Origin: Melampsora larici-populina 98AG31
Lineage: Eukaryota > Basidiomycota > Pucciniomycetes > Pucciniales > Melampsoraceae
Length of the DNA stretch: 64,000 nucleotides
Assembly: GCF_000204055.1 (NCBI RefSeq)
Contig: NW_006768794.1
Location: forward strand, 897,775 to 961,774
Reading direction: 5' to 3'
Within the stretch, counting starts at the first letter, position 1. Each line of letters starts with the position of its first letter. Positions 24,015 to 36,310 of this stretch are shown one piece after another. The position numbers and the translations under genes were made by a program. The notes beneath the pieces are model-generated. The model was not told the origin of the DNA and did not search any database. It saw only the letters and a list, made by a program, of their open reading frames with translations.

Positions 24015-25323
24015 TAAACCTCGCAGCTAGAGTCTCTCGCCCTGATTTGATCCTTTACAGATGTATGAAGATTAATTTCTATGTAGAAAAGTGCTAGTAC
24101 AAAAAAACATTGCATTTAGGTATCTTATTTCTCATATTCGATCGTTGCAAGTCTTCTTGTTCTAGAGAATTTCCTATAAGCATCTCAATCTGGATTTCTT
24201 ACTCACTTCTGTAGTAGTTTCTGATTCTATGGTTTGACTTTCTTTTTTTTCCATTTGGTGATTTCTTGTATTAGATCTCCTAGTGTGATTAATCCAAACA
24301 GCTTAGTCTTCAAGTTAGCAATCAATTGATAATTTAGTTCACGTTTGTAACTCCTCTTTAGTTTTATCTCTTTAGTTTTATCTCTTTAGTTCCATCTTTT
24401 TATTTCCATCTCTTGTTCTTTGTTGTTCTCATTTTATTCAGGATCAAATTGGATATCTTCGTATATAAGTTTTTGAATTATTGAAATTGCCCTTATTCCG
24501 GCAAGAATATCCTTCCTTTGCCACGCCTCGACAGAAGCTCAACACATCTTGATCTCGCGAGTCTGAAGATTTGTGAAAGTTTTTTTGACAATTCATATTC
24601 ACACCCTTGTGGTTTCTGAAAGACAACTTGAATTATTTTCTGTGGAGGTCTTGATATGTTTGTGATTGGGTTACACCGTAAGCACACAATTCAATCAACT
24701 TTAGATATTTGCATCTAAACCTTATGCTGGGGTATGCAAGTTATTGAAGCTCAACGGGTCACTCGGTCTTCGTCGTCGATTGTCAAGAATGGTTCGTCGA
24801 TATAGCATTGGAGAAACTACGCATATGATGCCTCAAGCAAGTGGCAAAGATACCATAATCTGGTGGTATGGGTATATTATCTTCTATGAATCAGTTTTTC
24901 AGTTTGAGGAGACCAATAAATATTCATGTTCTCCACAGGCAGTGCAATTGTGAACCTTAAAACGTGAATGAATAGTTTGGGTAACTCTTTGGGTATAAGC
25001 AGTTGTCATTCTTTTGCATTTTCAAACACAGAATTTCAATTGTACATAGAACTACATTTTGCTACAAATTGCACACCAGTTTTTTCTTGATCATCAGATC
25101 GTACAGTGATAGAAGAAAACATTTTTTTTGTGAGTTTTGGGTCGGGTTTACAAATCTTACAGATAAAGAAAAGGTAATGAGAACATGTCGAGATGCAGCA
25201 AAAGAAATCCTAAAAGACAGTAGTAGATGAAAATTGAGATCAGAGAAAACAAGGGAATCATCAAATCGATGTCAAATCGACGATTCATGTGATTGAGTCA
25301 AAAGAGTGTGAAAGCAATCAAGC
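24015..25323. other. Intergenic region between convergent genes
   Basis: Contains 3' flanks of two convergent genes. 24350-24420 holds a short imperfect repeat of TTTTATCTCTTTAG and related CCATCT units. No gene is supportable; the frames at 24444-24687 and 24744-24953 lack motifs. Confidence 0.4.
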
Positions 25324-26529
25324 TCATTGGCCTGTGGTTTGGGTGTCTACAGGGTCAGTGGTAGTTTTGGCATCAGGCTTTTCAGTGGAGGTGGTTGGCT
25401 TCTTGGCGGCAGTGGAGGTGGTTGGCTTCTTGGTGGCGGTAGGATCACTATCAGCTGACTTGGTAGACGAGGCATCGGATGTCTTGGAGTCTGAATCACT
25501 AGAAGCCTTGGTGTCGAAGGAGGGCTTCTTGCCGGCAGGAAACTTGCTGGCAGCAAGTTCCATGAAAGCCTCGTGAGTGGCACGAGCACTTTTGCGTTGG
25601 TCACTTTGGTCAAGAGTTTGTTGTAGACGATGAAGGAGTTGAGCGATTTCTTCAGCAGTAGGTAAACTTCCACCAGCCATCTTAGCTTCGGCAAATGCTT
25701 TGACCATTTTCAAGAATCCATTGGCAAATCTTCGGACATCAGAATCTTTGAATTTAGGAGCTTCAGCTGTTGAACCCGAAGTTGAAGCAGTCATTTCTTG
25801 ACGAGTACTGAGCCTAAGATAGTGTACAATTCAACAGATGAGTTAAAGATTCAAGTCAAAATAAAACAAGAAACTAACTTTGGGGCGGAGTCAGACTTTG
25901 GAGCGGAGTCAGTCTTTGGAGCGGAGTCAGTCTTTGGAGCGGAGTCGGATCCAGAAAGCTTGCTTTCAGCAAGACCATCAATAGCCGCTTTGGTCGCTTG
26001 GGCATGAGCCACAGGATCGTCGCCTCCTTCTTTCATCGCTTTCTTCAAGGCGGCAGTAAGCTCACCGCTAGTTGGCATCTTTTTACCAGCTTCTGCGACT
26101 TTTGAGTATTTAGCAATGGTGTCAGCCAAATCCGCTGAGAGCCTTTTGATGATGATGTTGACCAGAAAAGGTGGAACTTTTTGTTGTTGTTGTGATTGTT
26201 GTCCGACTTGTCCGACTCCCATCATGCGTTTCTCGAAGCTGAAGAGTCAAGTATTTCAGTCAGAATGGAGGATTTGAAACTTGGACTCTATAAATGTGTA
26301 TGACATACCTTTTGCCTGTAGCTTCATTCGATGAAGCGAACCAGTCAGATTGACGTTTGTACATCACACTGTTACACCGTGGAAGAAGGGGTCAGTGGAT
26401 GGATTATTAGAGATGTATGACAGAAGAGGTTGCATACTTGGAGTTTGCTTGCACGGCACCAGCTGTTGCTCCCTCTAGCATAGCAAAGGCAGAGATAGCG
26501 ACGGTGACAAGAGAAAAGATGGAAAGCAT
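25324..26529 (-). CDS. Secreted Ser/Thr/Lys-rich repeat protein (candidate effector)
   Basis: Four exons (26529-26438, 26368-26309, 26238-25879, 25807-25324) keep frame and give 331 residues; all introns are GT-AG and 69-71 bp. Exon 1 encodes a signal peptide (MLSIFSLVTVAISAFAML, then EGATAGA, with likely cleavage near residue 25). Exon 3 contains a helical segment (PPFLVNIIIKRLSADLADTI) followed by a tandem DSAPKT/DSAPKS repeat (four copies). Exon 4 repeats the helical theme (VRRFANGFLKMVKAFAEAKM) and ends in a disordered tail with KKPTTST repeats and many Thr-Asp. The two related helical blocks suggest an internal duplication. The last intron has two in-frame acceptors six bases apart, so the product may vary by two residues. 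No cysteine-rich motif and no enzyme signature are present. A secreted surface or apoplastic protein is likely; its role is unknown. Confidence 0.8.
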
Positions 26530-27680
26530 TTTTGTAATGGAGACGAAGTAGGTGGTGTTTCAAGTTGGATGAAAATTTATCACAGATGTTATCAACAATC
26601 AAAAAAGAAGTTCGAATGATATAGTCCAGCCAGGTACTAAGAAGTAAAGTGATGCGAAAACAAAAGAACTATGCTTGTTGCTTGGAAAGAGATGATGTGG
26701 AATGATGATGGTAAAAGATTAACATACCTGTGACTTTTTATAGGTTTGAAAGTGGTGTTCAATTTGCACTAAAAGCACCAGTGAGCAACGTGATGTCCTT
26801 TGTCCCAACAGTCAGGCCTGTCATCAGAAGAATACCCTGTTGAAGAAAGTAACATGGGTCTACTGCCTTAGTGGCCTTGATGGAGCATCTAAGTCATCGG
26901 CATCAAACCACGGCTGTTCAAGTCGGGATCTCCCTACTTCATCTTCCCAGGAGAACCCACGTTGAGGAAAGAATCAGACTCACTTCATTTAGTAACTGGT
27001 ATTGAGGATGATACTCGGACGAAAGTAATTATGAGTATTGCTTACTTGGTTCGAAAACCCTGTTACCCACATGCACTTCAGACAGACTGGCCACCGGAGT
27101 ACCAAATGCGACCTTTTTACCCTTGAAATTGACCACTTATTCGACATACAATGTTCCGAACTATATCCTTTCATCTAGAGTTCATTAACGGAGACAGGAA
27201 AACGCCTCGAAGGTGGGGTTTGATGACACAAGGACGTGGGTAACCCTTCATGATTATTAGCAGTTCGCCACAGCAGCATCGCTTAGCAGCAGCTAACACA
27301 GGAAGCATATGGGCAAGTTTCGGTACGATGTTCTTGGTAACTTTCTTCTTCAAGATATCACTCTTACTAGGTGTCAGTGTTTCACACAAGTCTAGCCACA
27401 CCACTATTGTTACCCACTTGTTTGTTGACAAAGAAAATTTGTGTCTCAATCTCCACTTCTGGTAAGTTTGGCTTCTAGACCTCTCAAGCAAAAAATGACG
27501 CGACATTTTCAAGCTCTACCACTGACAAAAAGATCTCAACTTCTTCAAGCAAAAAAACAGAAGTCAAACATCTTTTATTAATCAAAATGAAAACCTGAAG
27601 AAAAGCAAAGTCTATATTTCTGAGAAATTGAAAGTAAAGAGTTGAAAAAAAGATTGATGAAAAGGAAAATCTAAATACTT
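26530..27680. other. Intergenic region
   Basis: Promoter side of the 25324-26529 gene and 3' flank of the 27681-28708 gene. Short overlapping frames on both strands at 26989-27512 show no motif and are not called. Confidence 0.4.
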
Positions 27681-28708
27681 TTATTGACCATCACATTCAG
27701 AAGATTCAATTGTCATTCCAAATTCACCTCCACCTAAGATCATAGTACCAGGCTACGAAACAAAGAAAATTATATATCAGATCCAAATTGACTTTTACCA
27801 AACTTTAAGAAGAGACAGGAAATCAGTGAACAAAGTAAATTTCACTCACTTGTCCTTTACAAATCTTCATAAAATCAACATATCCAGGTCCATGTTCTAA
27901 TCTTCCTTTTGAACTATTTGCAAATCAAAGCAAAAAAATAAGAAAAAAATAATCTAGACACATGTGATTTTGAAAAATCAATTGACTTACACATGGACTG
28001 GTTTACCATCCAGACTTTGCACAGTAACCTAAATTGTATTAAGATCAAATGAGTCGATATCAGATTATATCCCAAGACTCTACAGATTTGATCAAAAGAC
28101 TTACTTTACAAGTTTTAAACGTTCCAGTAGCTGTGTCATTACTGACCCTCAAGAATTTAATCTTACCAGCAATTCCAGTTCCAAGAGCAAGCAAAGCACT
28201 AAAATTCAAAAAAGAAACAATCAATATACCAGAAGACATCGAGTTTGATTAAAACTAAAAAGACAAACCGATTACAATCATGTTCAATTAATTTTTCACC
28301 ACCACTTTCACATTCAGGTTTTCCTTCTTCACCCGGGAAATTAATAGAATTAGGAATCGAAGTATGATTGGATTTAGTATCATTGCCATCCGTTAAATTT
28401 GAGTTTCCATTATCCGATTGAGTAAGATTTTGATCATCGTTTAAGTTTTGATAATCATTACCATCCTGAGTAGTACCACCGCTACCAGTGAAATTTGAAT
28501 CTAATCCGTTTCCAGTTGTTAGGTTTTGATTTGGACCTGTTAGATTCGATTTATCTTCTCTTTTTAGAATCATAGCTTCATGAATCGATGTTCGTTTATG
28601 AAACTTTGGATTGACGATACTTGATGAACTTGAAATACTTTGATAAATGAAACTTGAATAGAAAAAAATTAAAACAAAAAATAAATTCGTTTTGAAAGTT
28701 AAACCCAT
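27681..28708 (-). CDS. Secreted Asn-rich protein with conserved C-terminal module
   Basis: Five exons (28708-28269, 28198-28105, 28028-27991, 27913-27850, 27752-27681) join in frame across four GT-AG introns to 235 residues; the third exon is only 38 bp. Residues 1-25 are a signal peptide (MGLTFKTNLFFVLIFFYSSF). Residues about 55-125 are low-complexity, rich in Asn, Asp, Gly and Thr, with many N-glycosylation sequons (NLT, NFT, NHT), so the region is probably heavily glycosylated. The C-terminal 100 residues look folded and carry six cysteines (GKPECESG, EHDCNR, TFKTCK, MKICKG, SSECDG). Splitting a small folded module over five short exons is typical of rust secreted-protein genes (general knowledge). 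I recognise no catalytic motif; a secreted candidate effector or cell-wall protein is the best description. Confidence 0.78.
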
Positions 28709-29874
28709 CTTTATCTAGTTTTTTTGTGTTTATGTAGGAAGTCAAATAAGTTTCAAAGAAAATCTTCAAGGATGATGATGATGATGATGAATCAACAAAA
28801 ATTAACAACGATGTATACTTTGAAACCTAACAAAAAGAAGATTAAAAGATTTCGATCAACGAAATGTATCAATTAAAAGAAATGAAATCGTTAAAGTAGG
28901 AAGTTGAACAATTTCCAAAAACCAGAATTGAGAAACGTTGAGGGAAAGGACCGGAAACCCTCATTCAAGCCTGCTCTTATAAAGGTAAAATTTATTGTTG
29001 TACTCTCAAGACACCACGATTCCACAAAAAAAATGTCGCAAGAAGATGTAAAGCAAGAAGATCGCAGAAGACAAGAATTCGTCATGACATCTTCTCTCAC
29101 GCCAATTGATAGAGGCTGATCGAGACAAAGATTTGTCATAGAAACTAAAGTGTGGCATTATGAATTCTTGACTCATGGCACGAATCAAGAACTCTTTAAT
29201 TTCTGGGGGGGGTGTTGATGAACTATGGATTGATGATCGGTAAAAGGAGCTTCCGTAAAGAGGGATGGAAGAGAAGAAGAATGTTACAGATTTGTAGTCT
29301 AGTGGGTTGTAGAGATTGAGGGATTTGTTTTAGTACGAGTGTAACGAAGAATATTACTTCTTGGAAATCGGAATCCTGATGTTTCCATGCGATCTGATGC
29401 CAGTGCTAGTACAAGTTCATCTGCTCTGGACTGGAGCGAGCCTGATCTACTCGCATGGATGGTGTGAATAGAACCGATGGAGGTGTTGACCATTGTCCGA
29501 AATACTTTCTCATCGACCATATGCACTCTTGTTGACCATATTCACCTCTCTGCCTATATTCACCCTCATATGGTACTTTGCTCACATTAAGTTTGTAAGG
29601 TCAATCAATGTTGAGCTCTACGTGTTACATGTTCCCACAACTTACAAAACGATGCGGGTTATATTTGTAAACTCTGATTTACTGATAAAAGTTGAAAAAG
29701 TGATGATTCATAGTAACACAGAAAACCGAAAAACGAAAAGAAAACAAGAAGTGTAATCAGATGGTATTCAAGGTAAACTAGAAAACATAGAAAAGTACAA
29801 GTAAAACATGATAAGGAATCAAGTCGATTTTAAAGGATATATCATCAAAAGTTAAACACCGATTCCTAAAATGT
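28709..29874. other. Intergenic region
   Basis: Presumed promoter of the 27681-28708 gene and 3' flank of the 29875-30883 gene. Short overlapping frames around 28891-29188 and 29299-29756 have no motifs. Confidence 0.4.
28771..28790 (+). repeat. (GAT)n microsatellite
   Basis: Six to seven perfect GAT units, about 65 bp upstream of the start codon of the secreted-protein gene on the minus strand, so probably within its 5' UTR or core promoter. Confidence 0.85.
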
Positions 29875-30883
29875 TCATTCAAAATGAACAAAAGGAACCT
29901 TTTCAGGTATATCCCAAAGTGTTTCTTGTCTAACCTTCAATTCTAAACCTTCTACTTCTTTTTCCTTCAAAAAAGATATCCAACGATGTTGCCTTAATTC
30001 AGCTTGCCAAAGTGGTTCTTCATCCTTTGTTTTACAATCACAATCAATCGAAAGATGTTGAACATCAACTTGATAATGTCTTTTTAATTGTTCTCTAGCT
30101 CTTTCTAAATATTCAAGAGCTTGAAGTTTTCGTTTCTCTTCGGTTTCTTCTTTTATGGATCTGAGGACAGGTTCAGGTACCTTGAGCATCATTGGACATG
30201 AGCTTTTCAGGGTACTTGAACCTTCCTCGTCTGATTCATTCGAGCTAGAAACCGTATTATATGATCTTCGAGATTTTTGATCCGAAGTCAAGACCACCTA
30301 AAGATGAAGGTGATGAAAAATGATGTCAACAAAGTCATCTTGTAAACTCTATGATCGCTTGGTATGGCGAACGAATGTAGAGATATGTTGGTACTTACTA
30401 GGTTTACTGTGTTCCTTTTTTGTTTTTGATTCGAAGGTGAAGACCTATAGAATACCTTGAGTTTTGAGACTCCATTTTTGATCTTCTGTAAAATGATTAA
30501 TGGAAAGAAACATCAATTAACATTCAAGGAGACAACTTCAAAGATAATTAAAAAGTCGGTTGACTCACCAGCCGAAAAGATGACAAGATGTGGCCATTAT
30601 CTTGACTAGGGAGAATCGACTAATGATTCGACAATCAAGATTAAAAAGCTCAGTCATGGAACCAGATCGGAAAATGAAATCGACTTACAGGTAAACTGGG
30701 ACGATCTAAATCCAAAGCGGTTCTCTTACTCCTCACCTCATCATCGAAGATCGTCTAATCCAAAAACCAAAAGAAACAAAACGAACAAAATAAGTCTAAA
30801 GAGGTCATCATTACCAAACCATCAAGATATAAATCACATACAGCTCTTGAGAATTGAGAAGATGAATAATTTTGTGGTGACAT
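29875..30883 (-). CDS. Protein of unknown function, five exons
   Basis: Exons 30883-30815, 30754-30689, 30619-30569, 30485-30399 and 30297-29875 all end in phase 0 and give 231 residues across GT-AG introns of 60-101 bp. The N-terminus reads MSPQNYSSSQFSRAVCDLYL, with no signal peptide. The middle is basic and Ser-rich (SPSNQKQKRN, SDQKSRRSYN). Residues about 135-175 form a charged helix (SIKEETEEKRKLQALEYLER). The C-terminus is distinctive: DCDCKTKDEEPLWQAELRQH, then TLWDIPEKVPFVHFE. All introns in phase 0 and clean frame conservation argue that the gene is real. I cannot place it in a family; a soluble nuclear or cytoplasmic protein is the most I can infer. Confidence 0.7.
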
Positions 30884-31818
30884 TTTGGAATAGAGTCAAG
30901 TTTTGATATGAGAGGTTAAAGTTTAGGAAGTATGAAAAGTTAACGATATATTGTAAATGTCAGAGATCAATGGGAAGACAACCAACTTGACCAACTTGAT
31001 GAACTTATAACAAGATCCATTGATGATGCGAATGACTGATTAAAAACACCATAATTTAATTTTGATGACAGTTTGATTGATTTCATTATTAAAGTCTTCA
31101 AATAAAAGGTACGCATGATCAGTTGATGTTGATTTTCATAGAGATTAACCGTTTTTCTAATCTCTTAGTGGTCTTTGAACTCATTCAACCTACACCTGCC
31201 GTTTCGCTTTGACAAGCAGGTGGACTGGACCTTTCCTGTGATTACTGCGGAGACGCTGTCCTTTCTCTGACGAATTGCAACTCAACCTCAACACCGACGC
31301 CTTCCTTCGCAGAAGCCTTTGAATCATAGCATGACACTCCAGCCAAAATCAGGAACAGAGGCTCTTTCAATGAAGGCTATTTCGAGAGTATGACTCAGAG
31401 AGATTATTTAGTCCTCATCGGAAATATACCCAAGAAGATATGTACATTGAAATAGCTGGTAGTGCGGCTTATGAGGAATCAATCAAATCCGAGCCAGCTG
31501 TTCGGCAGATAAATTGGTCGTTTTGTCTTATTTCGAGCAGGCTGTTATAACCAATCCCTACTTGGGAGAACGAACCTCTGCTGATAAGGACTCATGAGGA
31601 GCATCATGGCTGAAATTGGCGGGACAGGGGCTTGACACTTTCGCGCCTGGGCCTGCGGGAGCGTAAGCGTATCAGTCTTCACGGGAGACAATAGACGACC
31701 GAGAGACAAACAAGAGACTAAGTACCGAGTAGACACTGGGAGACACCACTACCCGCAGACACAAGCACCAAAAGAGCTTGTACAGACATGCATCTCAAGA
31801 ATGTAAGCTGCATCCCAG
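30884..31818. other. Intergenic region with a repeat fragment
   Basis: The proximal part is the promoter side of the gene ending at 30883. From about 31610 the composition turns GC-rich and repeat-like. A 24-bp block at 31669-31692 reappears in inverted orientation at 37729-37752, and similarity continues weakly beyond it (CCTGCGG motifs). No gene is supportable. Confidence 0.45.
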
Positions 31819-34800
31819 CAACGCGCAAACCCCCCCGCTGTAAACTGCGGCAGCGCGGGGATAGCGCTGGGGTCGCCCCGCAGGCTCAGTCGTGATTGAG
31901 GTCACTGGGGTTGCCCCGCGCCGGACCGCGGTTATTCCTGGGGTCCGACCCCGCCGCTGTCCGTTTTTCGGGACCCCAGGGGGAACCCTGGGTCCCAGTG
32001 AGGCGCTCAGATCAACTCCATCAAAGTTCAACACCCCTTGGCTGTAGTAGTCCCTCTCTAGAGCGTTCTCGTCGTTTGATTTCCTCAAGATTCCTTCCAA
32101 ATGGGGAAGGAAGTCAAGATGGGCCGAAACAGGGTGAGTTTTTTTATCTGGTATATCGAAAACGCAACCAAACCACCTCTGACAGTTCCGCTTCATTCCC
32201 CCTTTCCAATTTCTTACCCAGTGCCAGTTGTATCTCTTCCCATTCCCTGTTTCGAAACTTTTCTTAACGAATCGATTTCAAAAGCCTTTCTCTTCAACTT
32301 CAACCCAAATCCATCTTTCGTTTAATCAGAACACTATCAAAGTTTTCAAAGACCCCTTCTCCATGATGGATTCGATCTCTACTTCTGCAACCAATTCTCA
32401 GGTATCATCTGCGACACTTCGAATTCCCCAATCCACACCAGCTCGCGAACTAAGACCTCGCTCACCTCAACAACCATCACCTGGTTTTGTGTTCACCGGG
32501 TCGGATTCTCGACGCAGGCTGTCTATTGCCACCAAGAACCCTAACAAATCACCTGTTTCAATCCCTCAGACTCAACCGGTATCTAGAAAATGAACTCGTG
32601 ACGAAGTTACTGGTCCTGACAGTAATGAAACCAATAAAATGGTTTTGAAGAAGAAGAAAACGGTCAGCAAATCAAAAGTGAGTTAATATTACTTATATTG
32701 ATTCATATTGATCTATCAAGATTGTAGATTGAACTTTCCTCTTTGGCTGGTGCGATTGTTAGGCAACAAAGGACCAAGAGGCCTCTACCGTAGTCGATGT
32801 CGACCAGGACTCATCTGAAGATGACCAAACCGAAAAAAGGCCAGGGAAAAAGGGCGATGTTGTGGAACTTCTTAAGTATTTTGGAACGCCAAAGCACAAA
32901 GACGGGGAGGTGAGTCTTTCTTTCACTTTAGTCTGAACATCTTCTTTTGTGATTGAATCTTTTTCCTTTTTCTATCTAAAGACAGGGCCTTTCAAGCGGT
33001 ACTACCCATGCAACTGGTGTGGTGAATACTACACTCGCGGGGTCAAATCGAATGATAACCTTTATGCTCATCGCGATGGCGATAAGGATCGACGGCCTTG
33101 CTCAGGACGTAAGCAGGCAATCAAGTCCGGTTTACGGCTTCCTGCCACTTATCAGCAACAGCAGAAAGCCAAACAAGCTGCCACGGCAAGTGGCAAGATG
33201 ATGCAGTCCTTTATTGACCGACCAGCTTTCACGGTTGAGATGCTTAATGTCATCTTGGTGATCTGGGTGATACGACACGCCCTGGCTTGGCAACGATTTT
33301 CTGACGTGATGCTTCGAAGCGCTTTCAAATTGGCCAATCCTCATGCCGACATGAGATCTCCGACCTGGGCAGCCCAGACCGCCAAAAAATTTTACAAATC
33401 ACTCCATTCTGAAGTTTTACGAAAATTAGCGGTAAGTAACTGATTCTTCGAATTAATTTGATATTGTAATCTGATGTTCCTGCCTTGACAGAATAACACG
33501 AGTCGCATTTGGTTGGTCCACGACGTATGGACAACCCGAGGCAATCGATATGCATTTATTGCTTTGATTGCCTGTTACATAGACTCTGATTTCAAGTACT
33601 GCAAGGTGCTCTTAACCCTTAAGATGGTTGCATGGAACCACTATGGATCTCTTTTGGCTCGACCGGTGGCACGATACCTTATCCGACATAAACTGCACAA
33701 CAAAATAAGTATTTCTTATATGAACTTGTATCTTTTTCCTCATTTCGATAGCTGATTTTTTTTTATTTATCCACGTGCTTGGTCAGACTACCGACTCTGG
33801 TTCCAACAACTTCACCATGGCTGCCGAGATGGCAGCCATGTTTTCAGCAGCTGAAGATTTGGTAGACTGGGACAGTGCTAAGATGCACGCCCGGTGTTAC
33901 TGCCACAAGCTGGCCTTGGTGGTCAAGGCCGGATTGAAGGCTCTCTCGATGCACTCAGGCCATTCTAAGCCTACCACTGACGGCAATGCAGCTATTCCCA
34001 TTCCAACCTTCCAGCTCAATGACGGCAACGAAGACGTGGACATTGACAAAGTCGATTCCGATGACAAATCCGAAGATGACACTCCAGACGAAGGGCCTCA
34101 AGGACCCGAGGATGATGAAGATCTTCTTCATCTTACGCCCGAAATTGCAGACATTGAAGCTGAGCATATAGGTAACATATTTGCGACGGCTGCTCAAAAG
34201 GTAAGTTCACACTTTCTTTAATGTAAACAAACTATTACTAACACCTTTTCGAAAAGGTTGATTTTGTCAGCAAGAAGCTTGCTGGCTCACACTCGCGTCG
34301 ACAAGAATTCAGAGGCCTATGTAAGCAAGCAGGAGTGACGCATCGCACCCCCATTGCTGGTTACGGCATCCGGTGGAATGTCATTTACGACTCGCGTACT
34401 TGCATGGTTGCGGCTCAAGAGGTATAACTGTTTGACTTATATCTTTTAAAATCAAACTAACCCAACGTTTCACATTGCAGATCATCAACAAGATGCTCTC
34501 AGCGGATCGTAAGAAAACACAATTCTTCAAAGGAACATCCATCTATGACGACGAATGGGAAGCCATCGAGGCCCTCAACGAGGTCCTAGAGGTATGAGTA
34601 AAGTCTTTTACTATTGATTATAACTTTTTTTATGTTAATGTGTGACTTCCTTTCACGCAGATATTCTCCATTGGTACCAAACGCATGGAGGGGGACTTCC
34701 CCTCTGGCGCAATGGTTCTTGTGGAATATAACCGGATCATCAAAGCTCTCACCGAAGCCCAGGTCAAATCGACTTCGAAACCCCTCAAAGATATGATGGG

Positions 34801-35815
34801 TGTCATGTTAAATCAGTTAAAAGTTTATCTAGACGAGGCTCTTGGATGCTCTGCGTTGATACTTGCAACGGTGATGCACCCACGGTATCGACTTGCTTAC
34901 ATTCAAAAAGTTTACCCAGAGAAAAAAGACCTGGCAATGACGTTGATTACCAAAGAATTCGCTGATGCCCTTGAAACTGCCAAGAAAGAAACCGAACCTT
35001 CACAATCGACTGTTGATGTACCTCTTCCAGTTGATGATGACGACGATTTCAATGACTTTATCAATTCGAACCCTCAGCAAACCGCCAGAGAAGGCGAGTT
35101 GGAATCTTACTTAGCGGGTCAGCGGGAATTTGACAAAACGAAGACTCCTTTAGATTGGTGGAATGTAAGTGCTACTTAATTAATCTGTCATTCCCTTGAA
35201 CTCTACTACAACTCAACTAACCACTTCATCAAAATCTACAACAGGCAAACGAGGCGGTGTTCCCAGTACTTGCTGTTTTGGCACGTGATTATCTGGCTGT
35301 CACAGGTACCACTTGCGCGGCCGAACGGGTCTTCTCCGGTGCAGCAGATGTCTGCTCGCAGGATCGCACGGGGCTGGTTCCACTCACTATTACCAGATCA
35401 GTATGTTCTCGCGAATGGACAAGGGACGGTGTAGATCCTGGAGGTGATTATGGTGATGCCATCAAATATGTGAATTCATACTCAGACGAGCAGGCTAAAA
35501 AGAAAAGAAGGGTGGAAATCGAAATTTTAGATTGACTCAAGTTATTGTTTGCTTTGGAAAGAAAGACCATGTCTATTAGGATAGATGTTGTCATAGTAAT
35601 GCTTTGAAATGATTACTCTCTGTGTTTTTGCCTGTTACGAGCCCCAGGGGTCTAAACTGCGGCGCGCTGGGCCCCACTTTGGCGCGCCACGCTGCCCAAA
35701 GGATTTTTTTTCACAGGGATAGCGCTGCGGTGGCGACGTGTAGCCACTGGGGTAAATCCCGCTGCGGTCTCAGTTGGCCCAAAATGCGGCGCGCTGCGGC
35801 GGGGTTTGCGCGTTG
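31819..35815 (+). mobile_element. hAT-type DNA transposon, 4.0 kb, 7-bp target duplication
   Basis: The left end begins CAACGCGCAAACCCCCCCGC and the right end, inverted, begins CAACGCGCAAACCCCGCCGC. Both are flanked by the direct repeat ATCCCAG (31812-31818 and 35816-35822). The subterminal 150-200 bp on each side is very GC-rich with repeated CCCCAG, GGGGTC and GCGCTG motifs, probably transposase binding sites. It contains one spliced transposase gene in the middle. hAT elements normally make 8-bp duplications; here only seven bases match. Confidence 0.85.
32363..35535 (+). CDS. hAT transposase with BED zinc finger, nine exons
   Basis: Exons read 32363-32677, 32763-32909, 32982-33431, 33492-33708, 33752-34200, 34257-34421, 34481-34591, 34661-35164 and 35245-35535, with GT-AG introns of 43-85 bp and frame kept throughout (about 882 codons). 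After a Ser/Pro-rich start comes a BED-type finger (CNWCGEYY...NLYAHRDGDKDRRPC). The catalytic core shows first Asp in LVHDVWTTRGNRYAF, second Asp in QTTDSGSNNF, MHARCYCHKLALVVK, and the RW motif IRWN. The C-terminal dimerisation region reads PLDWWN, FPVLAVLARDYLAV and AAERVFSGAADV with the third acidic residue. It would cut and paste the element. One defect shows: exon 1 has an in-frame TGA at 32591-32593. An alternative donor (GTATCT, 32579) spliced to 32763 would remove it in frame. The gene may therefore be functional or freshly inactivated. Confidence 0.85.
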
Positions 35816-36310
35816 ATCCCAGGGATGCAAAGTCTGATAGCTACTATTTATGGATAATCAATGGAGGGGTTATGATAATGTTGAACTCTTCCAGCGAATT
35901 CACTGACATTTCATCCACCATATATAACGATGTGGAAAATATGACGAGATCATTTCATACTTTTGGTTTTTTAATCAATCGATCTATTCAAAAAACTAAA
36001 ATCGGGTTTGAAATGATTGAAATACTCAAATCGAGTTCATTCTTTTATATTTCTTTTGAATCAAACGGTAATTTCCTTTTGACCTTTCATTCCGTTTCTT
36101 TTGCTCCAAACGTTGCGATGGACCATTCATCCAAGCTGACAAAATCTTCAAATTGAAGATTTCACCATATTGCTGGGATAAATTTCAAGCGGTTGGCGAT
36201 GTTTTTGAAAAGCATGATGGCAAAAGACATAATAGAACGGTAGTGACGAGCTTGGATGGGAGTCGATTGCGAGTCAGACAAACGCAGGGGTGCAGAGGGG
36301 TATAAACTTA
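35816..36310. other. Gene-free stretch between transposons
   Basis: AT-rich flank of the hAT element. A frame at 35806-36156 has no motif. Nothing else is supportable. Confidence 0.4.

Noticed and set aside
27040..27075. Possible tRNA B-box (GGTTCGAAAACCC)
   Set aside because: I could not find a matching A-box or a cloverleaf around it.
27171..27512. 113-codon minus-strand frame
   Set aside because: No motif, no plausible introns, and an overlapping plus-strand frame of similar quality.
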